A stretch of 5,509 bases of DNA from an uncultured Eubacteriaceae bacterium (lineage in GTDB: Bacteria > Bacillota > Clostridia > Eubacteriales > UBA1433). Shown piece by piece: positions 1 to 5,509 of this stretch. The position numbers and the translations under genes are program-made. The stretch covers positions 1-5,509 of the forward strand of contig CALGIV010000246.1 in the NCBI GenBank assembly GCA_937914785.1. The letters run 5' to 3'. The notes below the pieces were generated by a model. It saw only the letters and a list, made by a program, of their open reading frames with translations. It ran no database searches and was not told where the DNA came from. The first letter of the stretch is position 1. Each line of letters starts with the position of its first letter.

Positions 1-49
1 ATTAGAGATAAATAAATTATCGTTTCTTTTTCTATGTTTATACCTTCAA

Positions 50-88
50 TTCTTTCGCGCTTTTCCAGCAGGTGAAAAGCGCGAAGAA
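50..88. repeat. Strong imperfect hairpin in the gene-free left edge
   Basis: A 12-base-pair perfect stem joins 54-65 (TTCGCGCTTTTC) to 74-85, with an 8-base loop at 66-73. With T53 bulged, three more pairs (50-52 with 86-88) extend it to 15. Neither strand has a T run after the stem: the plus strand continues with GA-rich sequence and the minus strand with AGAATTGAAGG-like sequence, so it is not a standard intrinsic terminator. The surrounding 1-240 shows no convincing coding frame, tRNA or promoter. It could be a structured RNA end, a protein-binding palindrome or part of an interspersed repeat; the sequence does not decide. Confidence 0.6.
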
Positions 89-240
89 AACAGAGAATAG
101 CCAAGCATCAGGATTGTAAGCTCAACTTTCAAATCCAAACAAGGATCAAAAAACAAACCGATTTAATGAACAAATACGATAGCTTTTTATGACCTGAAAC
201 GAATGTTTATAAAGTATGTATTTTCGTAAAAAATGCAAAT

Positions 241-260
241 AAAAACGGGCGCTGCCCGTT
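241..260 (-). terminator. Rho-independent terminator of the glnS-dxr unit
   Basis: Read on the minus strand, a perfect 7-base-pair stem AACGGGC/GCCCGTT (260-254 with 250-244) closes a 3-base loop and runs directly into TTTTTATTT, with a further T run after that. It begins 5 bases beyond the dxr stop codon (266-268). Position, GC-rich stem and T tract all fit an intrinsic terminator for the leftward transcript. On the plus strand the 3' flank is not T-rich, so it is not obviously bidirectional. Confidence 0.88.
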
Positions 261-265
261 GCATA

Positions 266-1423
266 TCAAAAATGTTTATCGATGTAAGTACGTGTCTGCC
301 GCTTGATCTCCGCATCTGCATACAGAATTTCTTCAATTGTCGCCTGTTGAATGCAGTTGTGGCGCATCATCATCTCCTCAACAATAGTGGTGATGGTTAG
401 AAAGCCGATTTGCTCCTGGAGAAAAGCTTCGACGGCCACTTCATTTGCTGCGCTGAATGCCAGCGGCATCGTACCGCCGGTGATGCTGGCCTGACGCGCG
501 AGCCGCAGCGCTTGAAAGGTTTCTTCATCGGGCTCAAAAAAAGTCAGCGAGCGACCAAAGAAGTCGAGAGAAGCATAGTTGCTTTCGACACGTTGTGGAT
601 AAAACAGCGCGTTGTGGATGGCCAGGCGCATGTCGGTGGGGGCAAGCTGAGCGATGATGCTGCCATCGATGAATTCGACCATCGAGTGGACCAGGCTCTG
701 TGGGTGGATGACGATTTGGATATCGGCCTGATCGACGCCAAACAGCGCGACGGCTTCGATCAGTTCCAGACCTTTGTTCATCAGCGTTGCCGAGTCGATG
801 GAAATTTTACTGCCCATCGACCAATTAGGATGTTTTAACGCATCCTGGACTGTTACGTTTTTTAACTCAGGGGCTGTACGGCCGAAAAACGGACCGCCGG
901 AAGCGGTCAGCAAAATTTTACGAATATCTTTTCTTTCGTTGCCATACAGACATTGGAAAATGGCATTGTGCTCGCTGTCGACAGGGATAATACTGACGCC
1001 ATACTCTTTTGCAGTGGCGTTGATCTGCTCCCCGGCGGCAACCATCGTTTCTTTATTGGCCAGCGCGATGTCTTTGCCAGCTTTAATCGCGGCTATGGTC
1101 GGCAGGATACCGACAGAGCCGGAGATGGCGGTAACGACCATATCGGCTTCTGGATGTGTGGCGGCGAGACACAGGCCGTCAAGGCCAGTGACGATATTCG
1201 TCTCCTTCGGGACGCGTTTTTTAAGCTCCTGTGCCGCCTGTTTACTGCCGACGGCGACGAGTGTTGGATTGAATTCGAGAATTTGTTCGCTGAGTCGGTC
1301 GACGTTTGTGTTGGCACTTAAGCAGGCGACGGATAGTGCATCCTTATTTTGGCGCACCACATCGAGGCTTTGGCGGCCGACGGAGCCGGTGGAGCCTAAA
1401 ATGGCCAGTGTTTTCTTCTTCAT
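266..1423 (-). CDS. dxr: 1-deoxy-D-xylulose 5-phosphate reductoisomerase
   Basis: Cytosolic enzyme of the MEP pathway: it rearranges and reduces DXP to 2-C-methyl-D-erythritol 4-phosphate with NADPH and a divalent metal, the first committed step to isoprenoid precursors. From the chosen start the protein is 385 residues, normal for the family. Visible motifs are the N-terminal NADPH motif GSTGSVG (about 10-16), ALANKETMV (about 120-128), metal ligands D149 and E151 in PVDSEHN, the substrate loop TASGGPF (about 173-179), KHPNWSMG with the flexible-loop Trp near 201, and MNKGLELIEA carrying the third metal ligand E220. AANEVAVEAF lies near the C-terminal helical domain. An in-frame ATG at 1444 would add 7 residues but has no Shine-Dalgarno; the ATG at 1423 has GGAGG five bases upstream and places the Rossmann motif at the usual distance from the N-terminus. 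It lies 28 bases after glnS, almost certainly cotranscribed, and ends at a terminator. All catalytic residues are present. Confidence 0.96.
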   Translation of the reverse strand: MKKKTLAILGSTGSVGRQSLDVVRQNKDALSVACLSANTNVDRLSEQILEFNPTLVAVGSKQAAQELKKRVPKETNIVTGLDGLCLAATHPEADMVVTAISGSVGILPTIAAIKAGKDIALANKETMVAAGEQINATAKEYGVSIIPVDSEHNAIFQCLYGNERKDIRKILLTASGGPFFGRTAPELKNVTVQDALKHPNWSMGSKISIDSATLMNKGLELIEAVALFGVDQADIQIVIHPQSLVHSMVEFIDGSIIAQLAPTDMRLAIHNALFYPQRVESNYASLDFFGRSLTFFEPDEETFQALRLARQASITGGTMPLAFSAANEVAVEAFLQEQIGFLTITTIVEEMMMRHNCIQQATIEEILYADAEIKRQTRTYIDKHF

Positions 1424-1428
1424 ATCTT

Positions 1429-1433
1429 CCTCC
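1429..1433 (-). promoter_or_regulatory. Ribosome binding site that fixes the dxr start
   Basis: GGAGG on the minus strand, within GGAGGAAG, lies 5 bases from the ATG at 1423. The alternative in-frame ATG at 1444 is preceded by AATGGGCAT with no purine-rich core, so this site decides for the shorter protein. Confidence 0.85.
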
Positions 1434-1451
1434 GGAATGGTCATATGCCCA

Positions 1452-3113
1452 TTATTTTCGCGTTGGTTTATACGATGATTTCAGCGAGACGATGCGGTTG
1501 AAAACCGGATTGTTTACAGTGGAATGTTTTGTATCGGCAGAAAAGTAGCCGTTGCGTACAAACTGGAAGCATTCACCGGCTTTGGCGTCTTTTAACGCCG
1601 GTTCACACAGTGCGTCTGTTACGGTCAGAGATGCCGGGTTTAAGCGGTCGAGCATATCCTTTTCGCCCGTTTTATCTTCTAAAAGCAGGTTTTCGTACAG
1701 GTTTGTCTTTAGCACTGCTGCAGTGGAAGCTTCCACCCAGTGGATAGTGGCTTTTACCTTACGGCCACTAAATCCGCTGCCGGATTTTGTCTGCGGGTCG
1801 TAAGTGCACTCAAGATAGAGAACATTACCATCATTATCTTTGATAACATCGTTGCATTTGAGGAAATAGGCGTACATCAGACGTACTTCAACGCCGGGGG
1901 AGAGTCGTTTAAACTTGTTTTCCGGCACTTCCATAAAGTCGTCGCGTTCAATGTAGATTTCGCGGCCGAAAGGCACCTTGCGGCTGCCGAGTGCTTCGTT
2001 GTCGAGGTTATTTGGTGCATCGAGATATTCAATGTTGTTTTCGTAGTTTGTAATGATGACTTTAAGCGGGTTGAGCACGGCCATCATACGCGGCGCCTTT
2101 TCTTTTAAATCGTTGCGGATATGGTGTTCAAACATCGCCGGATCGACCTCACTGTTCGATTTGGAGATGCCGATGTCTTCGCAGAAAGCGCGGATGGCCT
2201 GTGGAGTGACGCCGCGGCGCCTGAGCCCGCTGATTGTTGCCAGACGTGGATCGTCCCAACCGTCGACAACACCGCTGTCGACAAGGCGCTTTAAAAAGCG
2301 CTTGCTCGTTACTGTGTTTTCAAGGTTTAAGCGCGCGAATTCAATTTGGCGGGGTCGCTGGTTCTGGTAATCATCGAGGTTGTCGAGCACCCAGTCGTAA
2401 AGCGGGCGGTTGTTTTCAAATTCCAGTGAACACAGTGAGTGTGTAATGCCTTCGATGGCATCCTGGATCGGGTGGGCAAAGTCGTAGAGCGGATAGATGC
2501 ACCATTGGTCATTCGTGTTGTGGTGCGTCGCGTGCAGTACGCGGTAGAGGACTGGATCGCGCAATAGGATATTCGGGCTGTCCATATCAATCTTTGCGCG
2601 CAGGACGATTTCGCCGTCGCGATATTTGCCGGCTTTCATTTCTTCGAATAAGGTCAGATTTTCTTCAATGCTGCGGTTACGGTAAGGGCTTTCTTTGCCT
2701 TTTTCTGTCAGCGTGCCGCGGTAAGCCTTGATTTCGTCGGCGCTTAAGCTGTCGCAATATGCCAGATTTTTCTGAATCAGCTCGACTGCGTAACGATAGG
2801 TGCGCTCAAAATAGTCACTGCCGTAACAGAGCCGGTTCCAGTCGTAGCCGAGCCATTTGACATCCTGCTGGATGGCTTCGGCGTAGCTTGCCTCTTCTTT
2901 GATGGGATTTGTGTCATCAAAGCGCAGGTTCGTTTTGCCGCCGTAGCGCTGTGCGGTGGCAAAATTGATGTAGATGGCTTTGGCATGGCCGATGTGCAGA
3001 TATCCGTTCGGTTCCGGCGGAAATCGTGTGCAGACTTCACTGTAAGCGCCGGTTTTTAAATCTTCGTCGATAAAGTCCCAGATAAAATTGGATGAATAAC
3101 GATCCTCTGACAT
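1452..3113 (-). CDS. glnS: Glutaminyl-tRNA synthetase (class I)
   Basis: Charges tRNA-Gln with glutamine using ATP, in the cytosol. The protein is 553 residues, matching the roughly 550 of bacterial GlnRS. The class I signature PPEPNGYLHIGH sits at about 32-43 (HIGH 40-43), followed by LRFDDTNP (63-70), whose Asp contacts substrate in the family. YPLYDFAHPIQDAIEGITHSLCSLEF (207-232) and the KMSKS-equivalent VTSKR (268-272) follow, then DDPRLATISGLRRRG (287-301). This spacing and the PxEPNG form separate it from GluRS. About 340-553 is the two-barrel anticodon-binding half, ending VFNRIVSLK like other GlnRS proteins. The start is supported by GGGAGG four bases upstream of the ATG. First gene of a leftward unit with dxr. 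GlnRS means direct Gln-tRNA charging; many Bacillota instead use GatCAB transamidation, so its presence is a modest lineage marker. Confidence 0.97.
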   Translation of the reverse strand: MSEDRYSSNFIWDFIDEDLKTGAYSEVCTRFPPEPNGYLHIGHAKAIYINFATAQRYGGKTNLRFDDTNPIKEEASYAEAIQQDVKWLGYDWNRLCYGSDYFERTYRYAVELIQKNLAYCDSLSADEIKAYRGTLTEKGKESPYRNRSIEENLTLFEEMKAGKYRDGEIVLRAKIDMDSPNILLRDPVLYRVLHATHHNTNDQWCIYPLYDFAHPIQDAIEGITHSLCSLEFENNRPLYDWVLDNLDDYQNQRPRQIEFARLNLENTVTSKRFLKRLVDSGVVDGWDDPRLATISGLRRRGVTPQAIRAFCEDIGISKSNSEVDPAMFEHHIRNDLKEKAPRMMAVLNPLKVIITNYENNIEYLDAPNNLDNEALGSRKVPFGREIYIERDDFMEVPENKFKRLSPGVEVRLMYAYFLKCNDVIKDNDGNVLYLECTYDPQTKSGSGFSGRKVKATIHWVEASTAAVLKTNLYENLLLEDKTGEKDMLDRLNPASLTVTDALCEPALKDAKAGECFQFVRNGYFSADTKHSTVNNPVFNRIVSLKSSYKPTRK

Positions 3114-3149
3114 AATGCCTCCCTGACAATTAAGGTTTATAATTCATTT

Positions 3150-3178
3150 ATTATACCCAATCGACCGTTGTTTTGCAA
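3150..3178 (-). promoter_or_regulatory. Sigma-A type promoter for glnS-dxr
   Basis: Minus-strand TTGCAA (3173-3178) is separated by exactly 17 bases from a consensus TATAAT (3150-3155). The predicted start near 3143 gives a leader of about 30 bases before the glnS ATG at 3113. That is too short for a T-box or other riboswitch, so any control must act at the promoter or on translation. Confidence 0.82.
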
Positions 3179-3207
3179 GAATATACAGGGCTTTCTGATG
3201 AGTGAGG

Positions 3208-3236
3208 TTGCATTTTTATTGAAAATAGAATATAAT
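3208..3236 (+). promoter_or_regulatory. Sigma-A type promoter for the dNTPase-dnaG unit
   Basis: TTGCAT (3208-3213) lies 17 bases before consensus TATAAT (3231-3236). Initiation near 3243 would give an untranslated leader of about 130 bases before the ATG at 3376. It diverges from the glnS promoter, with the two -35 boxes 29 bases apart. A second candidate lies closer to the gene (see 3295-3323). Confidence 0.65.
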
Positions 3237-3294
3237 AACATCATCAAATAATCGTTGTATTCACAGAGATTTTCAGTATAAAGTTTATATTCTA
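3226..3294. repeat. 10-base inverted repeat across the rightward promoter and leader
   Basis: TAGAATATAA at 3226-3235 is the exact reverse complement of TTATATTCTA at 3285-3294, with 49 bases between the arms. The left arm overlaps the -10 box at 3231-3236; the right arm would lie in the leader. In DNA this AT-rich an arm of this length can arise by chance, so any role as an operator pair is unproven. Confidence 0.35.
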
Positions 3295-3323
3295 ATGAGA
3301 TTTTAATAAAAATATAGTATAAT
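3295..3323 (+). promoter_or_regulatory. Possible second promoter for the dNTPase-dnaG unit
   Basis: A consensus TATAAT at 3318-3323 follows a weak -35-like ATGAGA (3295-3300, four of six consensus bases) at 17 bases. Initiation near 3330 would give a leader of about 45 bases. The -10 is excellent but the -35 is poor and the region is very AT-rich, so a spurious match is possible. Confidence 0.4.
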
Positions 3324-3375
3324 AATTTGTTAAGTTTAATACATTGCTTTAGGAAGCACACGTTGAGGGTGTTTA

Positions 3376-4407
3376 ATGACCATTCGCGAACAAAAAGAAA
3401 GAGATGAATATCAGCGTCTGTCCCCGTATGCGCAGAAAAGTGCGCAGAGTATAGGCAGAGTGCGGCCGCTTGAACCTTGTTCGCTGCGCACGTGTTATGA
3501 GCGTGATCGTGATCGGATCATTCATTCGAAATCTTATCGCCGCTTAAAACACAAAACGCAGGTTTTTTTGTTTCCGCGCGGGGACCATTATCGCACGCGG
3601 CTGACACACACGATGGAGGTTACGCAAGTGGCGCGCGTGTTGGCGCGTGCATTGCGTTTAAATGAGGATTTGGTCGAGGCGATCGCTTTGGGGCACGATC
3701 TCGGACACGCGCCGTTTGGCCATTTGGGCGAGGCGGTGCTTGATGAACTGATGGATGGGGGCTTCGATCACGCGTGGCAGAGCCGGCGTACGGTTGAACT
3801 GCTTGAAGGGGAAGGCGGACTGAACCTCTGTTATGAAGTGCGAGACGGCATTGAAAACCATAACTCAAAAAAAAATCCAAAAACATTGGAAGCCAGGCTC
3901 GTCCATTTTGCCGATCGCACGGCTTATGTCAATCATGATATCGACGATGCAATTCGCAGTGGGCTGATTACATTAGAAGATATTCCTCAATGTATTATTC
4001 AGACGCTCGGCGAAACCGCTTCAAGGCGCATTGACTGTGTCGTGCGGGATATCGTTCAGATGAGCTTTGGAAAAGATACGGTAATGATGAGTGTGCCGGT
4101 TGCTTCAGCAATGGAAAAGCTGCGCAATTTTTTATTTGAAAACGTGTATCTGAGTGCACAACATAATAAAGACGTCGAGGATAAAAAAGCCAAAGATGTC
4201 GTCAGACGATTATTTTACTATTTTTGCGAAAACGTTGAAGCGATGCCGCAGCAGTTTATCGGCATCGCCAGGCGAGAAGGCGTGCAGCGCGGTGTGTGTG
4301 ATTTTATTGCCGGAATGACGGACCGGTATGCGTTGAGCACTTATATCGACGTGTTTGTACCGGATGCCTGGGAGTTGCAAGGAGAGCGGTATGGCAGGAC
4401 TTATTGA
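3376..4407 (+). CDS. dgt: HD-domain deoxynucleoside triphosphate triphosphohydrolase (dGTPase-like)
   Basis: Predicted to hydrolyse dNTPs to the deoxynucleoside plus tripolyphosphate in the cytosol, trimming the dNTP pool. At 343 residues it matches the shorter dGTPase-like family of Bacillota rather than the roughly 500-residue enterobacterial Dgt; whether it prefers dGTP cannot be read from sequence. The N-terminal part has YERDRDRIIHSKSYRRLKHKTQVF (about 41-64), typical of the family. The HD metal site is H78 (RLTHTMEV), H107-D108 (GHDLGHAPFGH) and the distal Asp D180 in FADRTAYVNHDIDDA; all are intact. The start is supported by GAGGG (3365-3369) six bases before the ATG. It is the first gene of the rightward unit, and its last 17 bases overlap dnaG, implying translational coupling. 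An A9 run at 3867-3875 (Ser-Lys-Lys-Asn codons) lies just before D180. The symbol follows the family name by homology. Confidence 0.93.
   Translation: MTIREQKERDEYQRLSPYAQKSAQSIGRVRPLEPCSLRTCYERDRDRIIHSKSYRRLKHKTQVFLFPRGDHYRTRLTHTMEVTQVARVLARALRLNEDLVEAIALGHDLGHAPFGHLGEAVLDELMDGGFDHAWQSRRTVELLEGEGGLNLCYEVRDGIENHNSKKNPKTLEARLVHFADRTAYVNHDIDDAIRSGLITLEDIPQCIIQTLGETASRRIDCVVRDIVQMSFGKDTVMMSVPVASAMEKLRNFLFENVYLSAQHNKDVEDKKAKDVVRRLFYYFCENVEAMPQQFIGIARREGVQRGVCDFIAGMTDRYALSTYIDVFVPDAWELQGERYGRTY
4379..4384 (+). promoter_or_regulatory. Ribosome binding site of dnaG inside the dNTPase gene
   Basis: AAGGAG lies six bases before the ATG at 4391 and within the last codons of the upstream gene. It fixes the dnaG start and creates a 17-base overlap in a different frame, an arrangement suited to translational coupling. 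Confidence 0.82.
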
Positions 4408-5509
4408 GCGCGAAACCATCGATGAGATTATTGAAAAAGCCGATATTTTATCGGTTGTCTCTTCTTATGTGCGCTTAAAAAAGGCCGGTGCAAATTATAA
4501 GGGCTGTTGCCCGTTTCATCAGGAAGCCGATCCGTCGTTTACTGTCTCGCCGGAAAAGGGTATTTTTCACTGCTTCGGCTGTGGGGAGGGTGGCGATGTC
4601 ATCCGCTTTATCAGCTTGAGCGAAAACCTCTCGTTTGCGGATGCCGTTCACTTTCTGGCGGAACGTTATAGTGTTGAGGTCAAACAGAGCGGCAGAAGCC
4701 TCAATCGCGCGCAGGCTGACGAAAAAAAACGCCTGCAGATGCTGAATAAAGATGCGGCGAATTGGTTTTATCAGCAGATGAAGAATTCGACTCAGGCGAA
4801 AGAATATATAGAAAAAAGGGGGCTGACTTTTGAGACTGCCAAGGCGTTCGGTATTGGCTATGCGCCGCCCGGCTGGCGAAATTTGCTGTCGGCAATGCGT
4901 GCAAAGGGCTACAGTGAAGCTGAACTGGAAAAAGTTGGGCTCGTGTCAAAGAAGGATTCATCTGTTTATGATAAGTTTCGCAACCGACTGATGTTTCCGA
5001 TTCAGGATGTCAGCGGGCGTGTCATCGCATTTGGCGGCCGGGCGTTGAGCGAAGAAGACAATCCAAAATATTTAAATTCGCCGGAAACGCCGGTATACAT
5101 AAAAGGCAGGCATATTTACAATCTGAATCGTGCAAAATTCAACTGCAAGGAAAGTATCGTTCTTGTAGAAGGTTATATGGATGCCGTCAGCCTCGTCTCA
5201 GCCGGTATTGACAATGCCGTAGCGTCGCTGGGTACTGCTTTAACGGAAGTTCAGGCGCAGCTGTTGGGGCGCTACAGCGCGCGGGTCTACCTGGCTTACG
5301 ACAGCGACCGCGCCGGGCGGGCCGCGGCGGTAAAAAATGCACTGCTGCTCGACAGGATGGGTATTGAAGCGTACATCATTGCACTGCCGAGCGAAAAAGA
5401 CCCCGATGACTATGTACGCAAATACGGTAAAGAGGCTTTTTTGACGTTATTTGAGACGGCAAAAGATGCTTATATTTATCAGTTTGATGTGCTGAAGGAA
5501 GAGTACGGC
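4391..5509 (+). CDS. dnaG: DNA primase DnaG (3' end outside the window)
   Basis: Makes the RNA primers for the lagging strand and origin, working with replicative helicase DnaB. The window holds 373 codons with no stop; the family is usually about 600 residues, so the C-terminal helicase-binding domain is missing only because the window ends. Domains in order: the N-terminal CHC2 zinc ribbon with ligands C40, H43, C61 and C64 (CPFHQE and FHCFGCGEGGDV), a linker around 100-130, the RNA polymerase core with DKFRNRLMFPI (194-204) and IAFGGRAL (212-219), then the Toprim fold with catalytic VEGYMD (E260, D264) and AYDSDRAG (D304, D306). The DSD form, with Ser where many primases have Gly, keeps both acidic residues. 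The start is set by AAGGAG at 4379-4384. The gene following dGTPase fits the common dnaG-rpoD replication/sigma operon of Clostridia; rpoD would be expected downstream. An A8 run at 4722-4729 lies in the linker. Confidence 0.97.
   Translation, partial: MAGLIERETIDEIIEKADILSVVSSYVRLKKAGANYKGCCPFHQEADPSFTVSPEKGIFHCFGCGEGGDVIRFISLSENLSFADAVHFLAERYSVEVKQSGRSLNRAQADEKKRLQMLNKDAANWFYQQMKNSTQAKEYIEKRGLTFETAKAFGIGYAPPGWRNLLSAMRAKGYSEAELEKVGLVSKKDSSVYDKFRNRLMFPIQDVSGRVIAFGGRALSEEDNPKYLNSPETPVYIKGRHIYNLNRAKFNCKESIVLVEGYMDAVSLVSAGIDNAVASLGTALTEVQAQLLGRYSARVYLAYDSDRAGRAAAVKNALLLDRMGIEAYIIALPSEKDPDDYVRKYGKEAFLTLFETAKDAYIYQFDVLKEEYG

Noticed and set aside
91..140. Possible leftward promoter (TTGTTT-like, 18 bases, TACAAT) serving a gene left of the window
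   Set aside because: Only three of six -35 bases match and no downstream gene is visible, so it cannot be supported.
166..192. Tiny plus-strand open frame of 8 codons in the left gene-free region
   Set aside because: No ribosome site at a usable distance (the nearest AAGGAT is about 20 bases away), and too short to support as a gene.
304..1423. Idea of a broken or fused dxr
   Set aside because: The frame is uninterrupted, the length is normal and all metal and cofactor residues are present.
1424..1444. Upstream in-frame ATG at 1444 as the start of dxr
   Set aside because: No ribosome site precedes it, whereas GGAGG sits five bases before the ATG at 1423, which also gives the normal N-terminus.
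774..1478. Plus-strand open frame of 234 codons opposite dxr (with others at 410-838 and 953-1321)
   Set aside because: These are antisense shadows of dxr, which has full-length family motifs on the minus strand. Their translations show no recognisable domain and lack good ribosome sites.
1740..2108. Plus-strand open frames opposite glnS (also 1529-1803, 2053-2446)
   Set aside because: Shadows of the complete GlnRS gene; no family motifs and no ribosome binding sites.
3137..3361. Minus-strand 74-codon open frame filling the divergent intergenic region
   Set aside because: It starts with GTG without a Shine-Dalgarno, is AT-driven in composition and covers both promoter sets, including that of glnS.

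Overview
The window carries four protein genes in two divergent transcription units, all housekeeping. No mobile element, CRISPR array, tRNA or rRNA is visible. The right-hand order (dGTPase-like HD hydrolase, then DNA primase dnaG) is the one commonly seen upstream of rpoD in Clostridia and related Bacillota. Together with strong GGAGG-type ribosome binding sites, canonical sigma-A promoters and AT-rich intergenic DNA, it suggests a Bacillota chromosome of middling GC (Clostridia or Negativicutes; the sequence alone does not settle which). This assignment is inference from gene order and motif style.

Layout. Positions 1-240 hold no gene I can support, only a strong hairpin at 50-88. A compact rho-independent terminator at 241-260 closes a leftward unit of glnS (glutaminyl-tRNA synthetase, 1452-3113) followed 28 bases later by dxr (DXP reductoisomerase of the MEP isoprenoid pathway, 266-1423). 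The 262-base AT-rich gap at 3114-3375 is a divergent control region: a near-consensus promoter fires left into glnS with a leader of only about 30 bases, and one or more promoters fire right. The rightward unit is a dNTP triphosphohydrolase (3376-4407), overlapped by 17 bases by dnaG (from 4391), which runs off the right edge after 373 codons.

Together, the right unit couples dNTP hydrolysis to primer synthesis for replication. The left unit pairs tRNA-Gln charging with an isoprenoid enzyme, a combination with no obvious biochemical logic. I found no clear undescribed system. The points most worth a second look are the gene-free hairpin without a U tract, the slippery A tracts in both genes of the right unit (A9 in the dNTPase gene, A8 in dnaG at the boundary after the zinc domain, where a frame slip in either direction meets a stop within about ten codons), and the layout of the divergent promoter region.
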